Below are positions 32,425 to 44,286 of a stretch of 64,000 bases of DNA, piece after piece. This DNA is from Isoetes taiwanensis (Eukaryota; Streptophyta; Lycopodiopsida; Isoetales; Isoetaceae), in NCBI GenBank assembly GCA_021234155.1, contig JAJEKV010000020.1:8168563-8232562 (forward strand), written 5' to 3'. Numbering within the stretch: position 1 is the stretch's first letter; the number at the start of each line of letters is the position of its first letter. The position numbers and the translations under genes are program-made. The notes beneath the pieces were generated by a model, which was not told the DNA's origin, ran no database searches, and saw nothing but the letters and a program-made list of their open reading frames with translations.

Positions 32425-35150
32425 TTTTTTAAAAGACGAGAGCCTTTATTATTCAAAGAAAGTTACAAACAAGTACAATGGAAACTAAAAACTCAGTGGA
32501 GAAAGTGTCCACTAGAGCAAATCCACCCCACTCGAATACAAAATCTAAATTATAGTGTAAAAGGGAGCAAAAGCTCATGAGTAAGTGTGAACGTGAAGGT
32601 AATGCTCCCAAATATGACTCTTCACTTCATTTGCTATTGATGAGCATTTGAATGCTTTGACAATTTGTTGTTGGGCCTCGATAAGAACTTGTGCATCAGA
32701 ACAAACATGACCTTTGAATATGAGAAGATTCATTCTCTTCCAAATGGACCAAATGATCCATGCAGAAGTCAGATGAAAAGCTCTTTGTGTCAAATTTTTC
32801 CAGCCAGTTGGGTAGACTGATAATAACACGCTGCTATTCAAACTACAGTGAAAAAGACCTTCAAACCACATCCAAACATGCCTGACATATTGATATAAAG
32901 AAGCAATGCTCAATTGCCTCGTCCCTCTCTGCACATAGGGGACAAAGTGCAGACACATCTGAACGAAACCTGTGCACCACAATATTAATGCGCACACAAC
33001 AATGAATGATTTGCCACCACAAAACAGATACTTTGTGATGGAGCAGTTTATCCCATATCCATTTCCAATACTGCTTTCTGCTGGTCCCTAGGGATGACCA
33101 AACGCCACTTTGCTGAAGGAGGCATGGCTTCAGCAGTAAGCAAGATCTTATACATGGAGTTCACCAACATATCTGCTTTGACAAGCTCATGTACCACCCA
33201 AAGCTGAGAGGGCATCCATTTGTGCTATTGGAGGCAAAACTGAAGATACCTTCTGCCAAATAGCCCAATCCCATCTTAAAAGGCGGAACTTAGCTTTATA
33301 CTCTTCCCAGGTCAGCAACCACATTTAATTATTATACCAATTGGATATTATATCCACACCTACCAATTTCCATCGACGCTACATCAACGGATGGACTGAA
33401 GATACTAGAGGATTACCATCTAAGGGAATCCACCAACATCTCGCAGTAGTCCTAGTATATGCAAGATGGTGAAAATGAAATAGAGATCGTATAGTCTCCC
33501 ATGCAGTAAGCAATCCTCTGAGAAATGAAGAAGCATTAGGATGTATTATTAGTGGGTAAAATAGAGCCCAAAGGAGAAGTAGCCTAACATATGGAGACCA
33601 GAAAGAGATGCACATTTGCAAAGACTGATACACAAGATGGGAGCCTGGGGATAAACTTAGAAATCATCACTTTGCTCTGCAAAAGAAAATTGATCACCCC
33701 AAGGCCGCCAAAATGCGTTGGCAACACTCTGCCCAATTGACTTTGACATCAGTGCCCTCCTCTGATTCCCCCCAAATGAAGTTCCTAACAACTCGATAAT
33801 GAGTTGGAATTTTGACTATGGAGCTAACATAAATGAGGCCATATACACAACATTGACTTAACCAGCCATGGAGAGCTTAGTTGTGGACCACCAAAAAGGG
33901 TGCTTTTTTAAGCCTTTATTCACTGCCTTCCAAGCATCTCCAAATGAGATATGAACACCTATAGGGATAACAAGAAGTTTGGTTGCTTTACCATGGGGAA
34001 GAATCTTCCATGGAAATGCAGTTACACATGGTGGAACTAGAGAGTCCAATGCCCATAGTGCTGTACACATTTGCGAACCAAAAAAGAAAATACCAGATGC
34101 CAGGGAAAAAGAGTCTAGCAAGGAAACGGCATTCTGCAAATTTTTCTCATTTGCTATCAAGAAAAGGAAAGTGTCGTCTGCATATTGATGATAATCTCCT
34201 GTGATCCATTGTTCATAGGAAGTTCATGCAAGATGCCTTCTTTAGCGGCAAGAGAGAAGACTTGAACAGGAACCTCTGCCCTGTAAAAAATAGTGGAGCC
34301 AGTGGGCAGCCCTGACGGATACTACGACCCACCTGAAAGAATGCTGAGGGTTCCCCTTGAAAGAGAATAGAAGAATGAGCAGAGTGATGAAGTCTCATGA
34401 CATCATCAGTGAATTAAGCACCAAAACCAAAGCGTAAGAGACATTTCTCTAGGAAGGTCCAGTTGACACTATCATATGTTTTTGTAAAGTCCAGTTTCAA
34501 ATATACTATTTCATGACCCTAAAGCCGAGCCCAATAAATACCTTCGTAAGCAGCAGCTATATTGTTCAATATGCATCGCCATGGCAGAAATCTTGACTGA
34601 GTGAAGGATATGGAATCGACAAGAATGTCCTGAAGCTTTTGTACATAAGCCTTGGCAATGATCTTATACATAAGAGATAACAAGGTAATTGGGCGCCAAC
34701 CTAAATTGATAAAGGCTCCTTGTACTTGGGATCGAGAGAAATGCATTCCGAGTTAATAATTTTGTCTAGATGCCTCTGCCACTTGAAATCTCGAAAGACA
34801 TCATACATATCATCACCAACCCAGTCCCAGAACTTCTGAAAGAACTACACAGGAATACCATCAATTCAAGGATACTTTTCTCTCTTCAAAAGAAAGGTAG
34901 CATCTGCCATATCAATCATCGTAATCTCTGCTTCTAAATAAGCCCTTTGCTCCTGAGATACAATAGGATGTACCTTAGCAAGTAATGCCGCCTGAACGTC
35001 TTGTTGGAAGAGAAGGTGCCAAGAAGCAAAGAAAGAAGGATAGTGGCGATGCAGAAAGAGCTTAAGTTGCTCATGATCAGAAATGAGAGACCCCGCTTGA
35101 ACTTGGAGAGCCACCATCATAGAAGCTTGTCTATGATTTTTTGCAGCTCT
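32425..35150 (-). mobile_element. L1-like LINE, 5'-truncated
   Basis: Minus-strand RT motifs occur in order: an RT thumb-side N-terminal block (LISDHEQLKLFLHRHYPSFF, near 35080), WRPITLLSLMYKIIAKAY (near 34690), VGRSIRQGCPLAPLFF (near 34330), the catalytic QYADDTFLFLIANEK (near 34170), and the C-terminal WIIWSIWKRMNLLIFKG (near 32740). It ends near 32425 with an AATAAA signal and an A-rich tail on the minus strand. The motif style (W.IW..RN..IF) is that of plant L1. Multiple frame changes show it is dead; endonuclease and ORF1 are absent. It belongs to a different lineage from the GC-rich LINE at 5-12.6 kb. Confidence 0.85.
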
Positions 35151-35216
35151 GAAGGAAGCATGCGACGTTCCACGTATTTATATGCCTTTTTGAGTATAAA
35201 TACATGACACGTCACT

Positions 35217-35247
35217 ATGAATAATTAATGGCACATTAATTATTCAT
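35217..35247. repeat. Perfect 14-bp inverted repeat
   Basis: Arms ATGAATAATTAATG and its exact complement are separated by GCA. A related word (CATTAATTATT) recurs at about 35271. It sits in a noncoding AT-rich stretch. Confidence 0.8.
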
Positions 35248-35289
35248 AAGCTAAGGTTAGCTATGTTAATCATTAATTATTAAGGTGGA

Positions 35290-35681
35290 AACCTAACCCT
35301 GAGTATTAGCTTTAGCTGCCACAACCTTTTTGTGGAAAGAAAAGGGCTTCAACGTCTTGGCAGCCTTGGCCTCTTTAGCATTCTCTTCCTCAATTCTTCT
35401 TCTGGTGGCCATGTTAAGATCTCCTTTCTTACGGACCATGCCCAACACTAGCACAGATTCGACATAAAGCCCAATGAACAGAACAAGAGCAGGGCGTCGA
35501 AATCGTCTACCATTCCGCTATATAAGGAAATATCACAGGCTATTTTACAATAGACCTTGATACCGTCAGTCCTATACTCCACAAACACGATTGCATACTT
35601 GGAAGCCAGCTCCGAAACAAGAAAGTACTTCTCCAGATGTAATTTTTGAAGAATACCATTACGAATTGTTTTCAGCCGCAC
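35290..35681 (-). CDS. Unidentified basic protein fragments
   Basis: Two minus-strand frames lie back to back. One at about 35437-35290 starts MVRKKGDLNMATRRRIEEE, continues KEAKAAKTLKPFSFHKK and stops near 35291 (48 residues, very basic, helical). The other at 35681-35448 contains ASKYAIVFVEYRTDGIKVY. They could be exons of one gene or remnants of an element near the LINE. I do not recognise either, and base composition gives no further clue. Confidence 0.25.
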
Positions 35682-35700
35682 AACCGCAGCCCTAATGTTC

Positions 35701-37342
35701 AGCGATCACATCTGTAACTTAAATTATTTTTCCTTTAACATTTTTAACCATATAGGATATAACCCTTTAAGCTCTTCACGCAAGTCTAAGAGAATACTTG
35801 GTCTGCATAACAATGTCAACACCCTATACTTCAAATCATAACCATGAAAGCCCTGAACGTATGGACTCTACACAAAATCCAAGCAGCCTTTGTAAGGAAC
35901 TAGGCCCTCTATATTTTGTCCAAAGCATTAATGCTCTTTACTACAGTCCTTGTAGTAATCTATCCCACATGCTGCCTAGAGGTCCTGCCAAACCCAAGTC
36001 CAAATATCTAGATCAACACTATTCATAAAATCATACCATAGCTTGTAGAGCCAACACCGCCCTATGCAGAGAAAAAGAAAACAAGTAACCTAAATAATTC
36101 AACACAATGTATTTAGCAAATATAATTAATCATCATCAAACATGGACTTAAGGGTTACAAAATCATGGTTTCAACAGAAAGTATTGTACTGATCATCATG
36201 GTAGATAGTAGACCTTCATAAAAGGCTCCATATCCTATATCCTTCTTAATCACCTTAATTGGTAAACGAACCATAATGCCTATCACCATGCTTAATGAAT
36301 GCATATTATGTAGGCATTCTGGCAATAGCCACTACCAAGTACCCCTATTAGGTTTTGCATAACAATAACTCCAACTTCACTATGGGGCCACTATGACCCA
36401 ACAAATAGCAACCATCTAATATCCTTATTAGAATCTACATAACTTCATATCCCCTTTTCATAGGAAGTCATTATGACCATAGATGACATATAATAAAAAA
36501 GAAAAGAAAAAAAGAAAAAGAAAAAAAAAAAAGAGAGAGAGAACCATTCCAAAAGGCAGACATCAAAAAAACGCGTCCGTGGATCTGCATCAACTGAATA
36601 GAAGGTCGACGTGAAGGGGGAAGAGAAGGAGATAACGAAGGTCTTCCAATAGTTGTAGAATTACAAGCGAGTGAAGATCATGGATATAATTGATTTGTGT
36701 AGGGACCTGAGAACACAACAAGCAAGCAAGAACAACATGTTTAGTTATGTTTCTCCAAGATCTGTTCATGTAAGAAAATCCTAAACCCTCTCTCTTCTGA
36801 TTCACATAAATGATGCTGAATGCATTAAAAGAAATATTGTTGAAGGAAAAATGAAAAACATGAAATAATGCAATGCAAATGAGTTCCAGATGAGTTGCTG
36901 AAGGGGTAAAATGATGCAAATCCAGAATAAACAGCATTAAAAAAAATTCGTACTTATGGAAAAAAATGTTATTGATGCCAAATTAATCATGTTGGCTTCA
37001 TATGGTAAGAGGCGAATGAAGTAGAAGAGAAATTCTCTTGGTAGAAATCAAGGCGAATGCTAAAGAATCGATCATAATTTCCTTGACGTCGAGTATTTAT
37101 GCGGGAGAATGCATCGTCAAGAATTTGGCTAAAATCAAAAAATATAATAATTATGTAGCCTACCTGACATTCGCATGTAATTTCTGAAAAAATCCTAAAT
37201 ATAGCATCTTAACAAATATTCGCCCCATAAGGGAAACCCTGCTTGAGAAACATGCGGTACTGTCTGATCGCATGTGAGCGCAAGGCGGGGTCAGTGATCT
37301 ATCAGAGCCAGCATTTAAGCTCACTGCATTCTCATCAAACCA
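35701..37342. other. No gene recognised
   Basis: AT-rich noncoding sequence with a purine-rich low-complexity run at about 36496-36542 (mostly A with AG/GA). No defensible frame. Confidence 0.5.
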
Positions 37343-37570
37343 CTAGTTATGAGGAAAGATTGTAGCTCCCAAGGGCATCCTTGAGCTGTTTCTTCCAAAC
37401 CATCGATCGACAACAATCATAAGCACATTGATTAACTGGCCAGTCTGTTGCTGTAGCGTGGAGAGCTGCAATACTTTTTCTACATCAGTCGTAACCATCT
37501 GGGCATATGTCTCTGCATGGTCATAATCCAAGCGCAGCTGAGACACACGAGATGCGCGAGCATTGGGCAT
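37343..37570 (-). CDS. Unidentified 75-residue ORF, possible coiled coil
   Basis: ATG at 37570 to a stop at 37343. The middle (TTDVEKVLQLSTLQQQTGQL) has a heptad-like pattern. It abuts, on the same strand, a LINE endonuclease fragment at 37590-37865, so it could be part of a mobile element or an unrelated exon. No known family. Confidence 0.25.
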   Translation of the reverse strand: MPNARASRVSQLRLDYDHAETYAQMVTTDVEKVLQLSTLQQQTGQLINVLMIVVDRWFGRNSSRMPLGATIFPHN

Positions 37571-37589
37571 CTGTAGGAAAAGGAGTCTG

Positions 37590-37865
37590 TACCAACATGA
37601 AGGTGGATAGCCAGATGCAGATCCTACTCTCCCACCAGCTCATAATCCATAGCATTGGAGCCGCCCCTGGTCCTCTTGCCTACAAGTGTAGATGCTAGAG
37701 GATGGTCATTGCACTAGTCCATTGCAAATGACCATGTCAAAGATGTTGCACAACAGAAGCAGCTGCCTGCTATAGTCCGTCATCTGATGCCCATGGCCAA
37801 GCCACCTCTGCAGGGCATAACTTTAACACGTCCTCTGCCAAGGGGTCATATTATGCAAAAAGAAG
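37590..37865 (-). mobile_element. LINE endonuclease fragment
   Basis: The sequence is clearly similar at DNA level to 10600-10860 of the GC-rich LINE (shared GGAGCCGCCCC, CCTACAAGTG, GTGTCAAAGAT-like and GGCCAAGCCACCTC words, same strand). The translation keeps IFDMVICNGL against IFDTVICNRL. It is a short isolated fragment, more diverged and less GC-rich than the longer copy. Confidence 0.75.
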
Positions 37866-38269
37866 CCATAGTTTTCTATTTCACAATCATATTTTATAAA
37901 TAATCTAATATGAAATATGAAGGTTGTTGAGTATTATATTCCGTCTTAATATTGTTATTTATGTAAATTTGTTGTGTTGAAAACCATTCTAAGGAGTTAG
38001 CATATAATAAATGACTTAAACCGAAAGGATTTAAGTTTAAATATTGCCCTTAAAAAACAAAGGCGACAACATGTAAATTTAACCCTAGATTGTCATGACA
38101 TTTCTGTCTACATAGCTAAGCCCAAACACAAAATATATGAGATGATCTTTGCAAAACATTGTAGAAACATTTCCCAGTCTGTGTGCTTGTTTGTTTTCTT
38201 TCATTTCGAGTCTACGCTTGTTTGTTTTCTTTCACATCTCTTTTTGAAAGGCTTATGGGCATTGAGAGT
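37866..38269. other. Intergenic, 3' side of the J-domain gene
   Basis: AT-rich sequence lying downstream of the stop of the gene at 38270-39883; probably 3' UTR and intergenic. No motif recognised. Confidence 0.5.
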
Positions 38270-39883
38270 TCAATACCAATCAACCGTTTTTGTGCTACGT
38301 TTAGGTTTGCGTTTGACTCCTCTAAACCGCCCATTTTCAAAATTTGCCCGAGCAATGAGGCTTTCCAACATCAGCATCTCACTTGAACTTTCTCTGCTTT
38401 CTATGGCTCTGAGGAACAAGGGGAAAAATCATGACAGCATGAGCTAATTTTTTTGAAAAAAAAACACATGCTCTTGTAGTGGTTGGTTACCTTTGCAGCA
38501 AATCTTCCAGGATTTGTCTCTGAGCAGGGGTAACATAGTAAATGCAGTTTCTTGGACACTGACCTACAGCAAGCTGAACATGATAGACATCCCCTTGTCC
38601 TGCAGCATTATAATCATTGGTTTGATCATAAGCCCCAGCCCTCTTTTGCTTGAAATATTTTTTTGTTTTAGCCTTTGTATCCAATCAACTTCTATACAAG
38701 TATCAAATCTTGCCTTGCATGATGGCCCGTGCACTACCTGTGTCTTCAGAAAACTCAAAAACAAGTGGTGCTCTAGCAACACATGAGTATGGGCATCCTG
38801 CAATTGATAGCAACAAAAAAATAGGCTGAATGCGCTGAGAGAACTGTTAACATCATGGGTATAATACCTTTGTGGCAACGAAGGCAACAACAACAGGAAT
38901 TCTTCTAAGCAATAAAAGAATACTTATTATCTTGAAGTTGATGTCTAATATTTCTTGTCACTACCTGAATTGTTTTTTATGACAGCAGTCATGTTCTTGG
39001 AAAAGCCTTACCGATCAGATTGAAAAGTAGTACAATGTTGTTAAACCTAAATTGAGATTCAAGATTTACTGTTTCCTGAACCAATGTCTTGTCTCTTGTA
39101 TGTAATGGACAGCTAACTGGCAATATGGCCCATTACTTTGTTCTGCTTATATTACTATAATGTCGGCAATGTAGGCACACTAAAAAAAAGACTACCTTTC
39201 CCTATACAAAGCAGCTCATGAACAAAAATGTCCTCGGCTTCAGTTTCTGGTTCTTCAAAAGGGTCAAAGTTTTTCCTGCAAAGTCCAGATTCTCTTAGCA
39301 AAACTATAAAATGAGTGTTCCTTTAGGACATGTGTAGTCTTGAGTTCCAGTCTATAAAGCAAATGGGGAAATAAACTCTGAAAACGTTTTCCTAACCTTG
39401 GAATTACTCCCTTTTTCGAATTTTCCATCAGCAGCTAAGGTAACAAAAAAGGTTTTATCATTCAAATAGCAGATAAATGATAAACAGAGATAGAGAAAAT
39501 CACACCTCGTAAGCATTTATAAGACACTGGGTAATAGCTTCAGCATTTTCAGAGCCTTTGTAAACATCAGGATGATAATTTTTGACCTGAGATGAGGACC
39601 ATAATGTCAGGCCAACTACAAGAAAAACTTCGGGAAACGGAACACGAAACATAAATAATTAGGGTCTATGGAGCATACATACCTTAGCTCTGAAAGCCGA
39701 CTTGATATCTTCTGCTGTACAATTTTCTGATAACCCCAGGATGTCCAGGGGATCCGCCTTCATCATCCATTCCAGCAATCCGGCGCTAGTGGGGTATTGG
39801 CCAGCAGCAAATGCGATAGTACTATGCTGGTTTGCAAAGGCAGAGGGGAAAAACTGGCAGGGCAAAGCGCCATAGCTGTGCAT
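38270..39883 (-). CDS. J-domain protein with ferredoxin-like 4Fe-4S domain
   Basis: Seven exons join in phase (39883-39683, 39586-39506, 39434-39397, 39275-39196, 38797-38714, 38599-38491, 38408-38270) to 243 residues. An N-terminal region of about 40 residues could be a plastid transit peptide. The J domain follows: DPLDILGLSENCTAEDIKSA, HPD at about 72-74, and INAYELLMEN. Next is a linker FDPFEEPETEAEDIFVHELL and a cysteine cluster CIGKGCPYSC, later GQCPRNCIYYVTPAQR. The C-terminal tail is basic (GVKRKPKRSTKTVDWY). This order is that of the plant chloroplast J-proteins with a ferredoxin-type cluster (the DJC76/77/82 group of Arabidopsis). Those are thought to work with plastid Hsp70; the exact role is not fixed. 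Exon 5 has a GC donor in this model, with an in-frame GT alternative. The start at 39883 is the in-frame ATG that gives the J-domain frame. It looks intact. Confidence 0.85.
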
Positions 39884-41275
39884 TTCGGAGCAGCAGCTTT
39901 AGATTTTGCTCGCCATAACCGAGCTTTCATCAATGGAAATTTTTTGTGCCTTTTTTCTGTGCCCCGAAGCATGCCCCATCAGCTTGACTTGACCAATAGG
40001 CCTGGTCAATGGGACTCCATAAGAGGATACAAGGTGTGTGTGGTGTAGAAAAACAATGGATAGTAGAAGAAATTTAGGGCCACCCCGCGGGCTGTCCAGG
40101 CACACTGCATGACATCATAAAAATTGGCAAGCCTTTTTTCAAGGACCATCTACACCGTTCTTAAGCATGGTTAGGAGTTCCTCCCCTAAAAATCTGCCCA
40201 CTTCTTTTAAATTTTGGTCATCCAAAAAAAATTCGGCAATTTTCTGCCAAAAAAATCAAAACTTTCGGCAAAATACACTAGAAAATGCATTAACATATAT
40301 TTTTTCAGTAGCCTCAAATTATATCACAAAATCAAAATCCAACACAAGGATCAATGTCATGGAAAAGGAAAAATACATTCATGTCATTTTATAGCCATGA
40401 CACCCAAGATCTATGTGCCCATTTATCCTTCCATGAAACATATATCACAAAATCCAGCGCAATGATCAATGTCAATGAAAGTTACAACAAATTCACGTAA
40501 AAAAACTTAAGATATCCTGGAAGTGCAGTATTTTAAGGTTTCCTGGAAGTGCCAACTGCACATAAATGGGAGATGCGAACATAATTTAAATAATGAAGAA
40601 CAAACTACAGAAGCGCATATTTAACATAATTTAAAGAATAGGGGTTGCCTCCTAGGACAAGTATTTTGATGTAGGTATAAGGAGTATTTAAAGAATAGGG
40701 GTTGCCTCCTATAAGTATTTTGATGTAGGTATAAGGAGTGCTTTGATGCAGGGGAGGAGGAGACCATGTTTGTTGGGGGAGGGGTTTGAGATTAGTGAGC
40801 ATTGGCATATGATTTAGAAGGGGATGTTGATTTATTTAACCTTGTGTTATATCTTTTGTAAATTCACACATGAAGAATAAGTAATTATCACTGGTCCAAA
40901 AAAAAAATATCTTATGTAAATAAATGACAGCAATCCTTGTTGTCAAGTCTACGACCCAATAGGCTATGTTTTTGTTATGCAATGGCCAACTTCTTTTGGT
41001 TTGAAACACGTCTGAAACAGCTTCTGAATATGCAACGGATGAAAGCATCACAGCAAAAATGGTCCATGCAAGCATGGCGCTCTCAGATTTTGCCAGCTCT
41101 GTGTTCCAAATCCTTTGTGTTTTATATGGAAACTCTTTTACCGCTTGCAGTGCTACACTTCATATCATTTATCCGCTTATATAACCTTAGCCCCCAGCCT
41201 TTTGCCTCAACCTTTTAGAAACTACCTTTCGAACATGGCATGACGTGAAAACATGTATCTTATACCACTTCTTTA
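39884..41275. other. Intergenic region between J-domain and recombinase genes
   Basis: Probable 5' flank of the J-domain gene (39884-40110), then AT-rich DNA with a two-copy tandem repeat at 40629-40739. No gene recognised. Around 40930-41220 a plus-strand frame of 93 codons has no known motif. Confidence 0.45.
40629..40739. repeat. Two-copy tandem repeat of about 57 bp
   Basis: Both copies begin ATTTAAAGAATAGGGG and end GTAGGTATAAGGAGT. The second lacks 3 bp (AGGAC versus AT in the centre). Noncoding. Confidence 0.85.
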
Positions 41276-41371
41276 ACGTAAACAACGGGGAGGGCTTTTT
41301 TCCTCCTGGATTCTTGTTTTTGTTTCCTCGGTGGAAACTTCTGTTGGTGGCGGGGCTTAAGCGGCGCCGCC
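41276..41371. repeat. Left GC-rich inverted repeat beside recombinase gene
   Basis: Outer block 41276-41303 (ACGTAAACAACGGGG then AGGGCTTTTTTCC) is the reverse complement of 44288-44316 except for one extra base. The inner block ends GGTGGCGGGG then TTAAGCGGCGCCGC, matching inverted sequence at 44396-44420. It lies just beyond the 3' end of the recombinase gene. Confidence 0.65.
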
Positions 41372-41387
41372 AGTATTGTTTATTCAG

Positions 41388-41510
41388 AAAATTTCACTAT
41401 TGTTTACAATTCCATTGCAATTCAAAGTTTCACTATTCCATTGCAATTCAAAATTTCACTATTCCATTGCAATTCAAAATTTCGATCCCATTACAATCCA
41501 AAATTCTGAA
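41388..41510. repeat. Tandem repeat of about 26 bp near recombinase 3' end
   Basis: About three to four copies of TTTCACTATTCCATTGCAAT with decaying outer copies. It ends some 50 bp before the stop codon of the gene at 41557, so it may lie in its 3' UTR. Confidence 0.8.
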
Positions 41511-41556
41511 ACTGTGAATTCCAGATAAAATCCAAAATTTTAACAGCTGAAATTGT

Positions 41557-43675
41557 TCATTTGGAAACTTTGTTGCAATTCTGAAGGACACTAGCTAATC
41601 CAGAAGCATCTGCAAGTGAAACAATCACACATTGATTCAATGTTGCACCAGCAAAAGATTGGCCACCAGAGTTGTTCATAGTTGTCTGCGTTCGACATAA
41701 CTCAGGATGAGCATTGAAGACGGCATCCCAGAAATTATCATCATCATTCTCGTAAACAATGGGTGCTTCATTTCCTGCAACTGTAAGCTCACTATGCTGC
41801 ACAGCCAAGCTAGTATCTGTACCATGTTTATCTGCTACAACATTTCCTATTACATAAAAAAACAATGAATCACTAACCTGTTTCAAAAAAGAAAAAATAA
41901 GAACAAAAATACTAACCTGTTTCAATAGGCGACTTATTCTCCTTTCCTTCCGCACCGAGGCAATGAGGAGGCGGTTTTCATTCTATTACACGAAAAAAAG
42001 ATAACATGTTATTGTTTACATAACAAAAAGCAGCAATTGAAAGACAAATAAAGAAAATAAATTACCAGAATTGACATTCATGTCAGTCGACTGCTGCAAC
42101 ACTTTAGATGACGATGAACCAAGAAATTTTGACTGTTGTTTCTTCATTTCTTCCTTAAGAACATCCTCGTACATCCTCAATGTGCCATCATCATTATACG
42201 GACGAGCATTAATATTCATAGCTGCATTCACCTGAATATCTGTAGACCTGTCATACCTGCACAACACAATAAATCAAGCATGAGTATATACTAAATGAAA
42301 TAAATTGAAAAAAACTAATTAGACTTACTTCTGATACGACTCGGTAGTTCTATGTCCAGTAACCAGCTTCCCAACTTCTGGAGGTACACCAGCCAACGAC
42401 ATCCGAGTGACAGCAGACACCCTCCCACTCTTGTTTGACATTTCAGCATCAAGGACCTTTCCCATCGCCTTCAACCATGATGTCAATTGATTCTGACCAA
42501 CCCTGGTCTTCCCATACCATGCCTAAAAAGAAATCAATGTCAGAAATAAACAAGAAAACAAAAATAAATAGCAAAACTTAAATGCTTACTTCTCTAGGCC
42601 TGTCAATTGGCTGAAGAAATAAAGGTCGAGGTGCTGGAGACTCCTTGGCAGGTAAATGACGAACATATTGTTTATATGTGACTAGAAAATCCTCCTCATA
42701 ACTCCATATAGGAGGTCTAAAGTGAGAAGGATCGAATCTAGTAATTGTGGTACCCCAATTCTTGCTTGTTCTTTCATTATAGAGCAAAAACTCACTCGAG
42801 TTATCAGACTCAATGGTTAAATCAACATCCATTACATTCCAAACCTCACCAGCAGCTCTAATAGCAAACCTTGAACACAAATAGAAACAGAGCCTCTTCT
42901 GACAGCCCCTACTATGAGATATTTCATAATCATAATCATTCAATAGGTCCAGCTCAGTCCTAAAGGATAAAACTGGGGCTTTCTTTCCTCTAGTGACAAC
43001 TCCAGCCAACCTAGATCTATCTGAAGCTCCTATAAATGCAAGCCTAGACCTAGTAAACACAGGATCATGCAAAATATTGAAAGGAATAACGTCCCTTTGT
43101 GCTGTTGCTGCAATACTAGCATCTTGTTTCTTCCTTATCATTCTGCCAAACGCCTTATAAAGGCAGTTCAAGCTGCAAAGAAAACAAAACAGAAAGTCAG
43201 AAATACAGAAAACAATTAAAAGACAAAAAAAAGTAAAAACTTACGTTGATGGAGGATATAGCAGACCATTTCTCTTCTTCACTTGAATCATAAACCTCAC
43301 AAGCAGACTATCCAACTTAATGTGAGGAATATCCTCGATAGGAACAGAAACATCTTCTCCAACCCACGCCCTCCACTTATCAAACTTCTTTCTGGCCCAC
43401 TGACTTACCCTAGGAGTCTTATCCTTACCTCCTCCTTCAATCTCCTTTAACATTCTCTCATCTAAAGCCATAAACTCTTGACATTCATCATCCTTCACGT
43501 CTGGTTCAACAAAATCCACATGAAACCAGTCTTCCTTTGCCACACTTTCCATTAAGTCCCTAACATCATCACGATTTACAGTTTGCAACACAGAATCCAA
43601 CTCTGTTCCTGTTTCCTCCCTACAGAGGTCTTCATCCGCATCAAGAATGGCAAAAGATGGTTCACTTAGCCCCAA
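41557..43675 (-). CDS. Crypton-type tyrosine recombinase, multi-exon
   Basis: Five exons with canonical GT-AG sites join in phase (to 43245, 43172-42590, 42522-42329, 42256-42066, 41846-41557). From the first ATG at 43552 the product has 521 residues; the frame is open upstream to 43684 and an upstream exon may supply the true start. An N-terminal SAM-like core-binding part (ARKKFDKWRAWV, LLVRFMIQVKKRNGLLYPPS) precedes the catalytic domain. Catalytic positions seen: Arg I in FAIRAAGE (about 208), Lys in ERTSKN (about 240), Lys/Arg in SNKSGR (about 328/331, Lys where His is usual), His in TGHRT (about 354) and Tyr in YQKYDRS (about 363). The block PLFLQP...WYGKTRVGQNQL is typical of Crypton recombinases and the related animal DUF3504 proteins. 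No break was found. It may be a live element or a domesticated gene. Confidence 0.8.
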
Positions 43676-43839
43676 TGCGGTCGGCTAATCTTTGCATGCA
43701 AGCTAAGGAACAACAAAACACAATCGAACACCGCTTTCCTCCGCCATAGTGTGCACAAACCGCAAAAAAACCAAAACCTGTTAGAAATTTATAAAGAACA
43801 CTAAAAGTAAAAAAATTACCTTCTGAACTCAAGAAACTT

Positions 43840-44060
43840 CGCCAAGACTCAAGAACTCCCAAGAACTCGTCCCAAGAACTCGAACTTCGCCAAAACTTCG
43901 CCCGAAAAGTCGCTAGAACTTCGCCCGAACTCCTCGGAACTCCTCGGAATGCCGAACTTCGCCAAACTCCTTCAAATCCGAAAAAACTTGAAGTCGACGA
44001 CGATGCGCCAACGTACAACTTCGCCGTAACTCAAAACAACTCGCCAGAACTCAAAAACTC
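43840..44060 (-). repeat. Low-complexity leader upstream of recombinase gene
   Basis: The words AACTTCGCC and AAGAACTC recur many times. On the minus strand the stretch has no ATG and ends at a good donor (TCAGAAG|GTAATT near 43819). It could be a noncoding first exon whose intron ends at an AG just before 43684 or nearby. Confidence 0.4.
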
Positions 44061-44286
44061 CAAGAAAGCTTCAAGAAAGCTCGAAATGCAGAAAAATCGG
44101 CATCAAAATGAAGCTAAGGGGATGGCGCCACCGTCAAGCTACACGGCGAGGCGAGCGCCACAGCAGCGCCTCAGAAAAATGACTCCGAGCTGCCGGAGTT
44201 ACGCCATCGCCAAAGCTTGCGCTCAAAAGAAACAGGGGCCAATTCATGCAAAAAAATCCACGTCGGCGACACGTCAGCACCACCTC

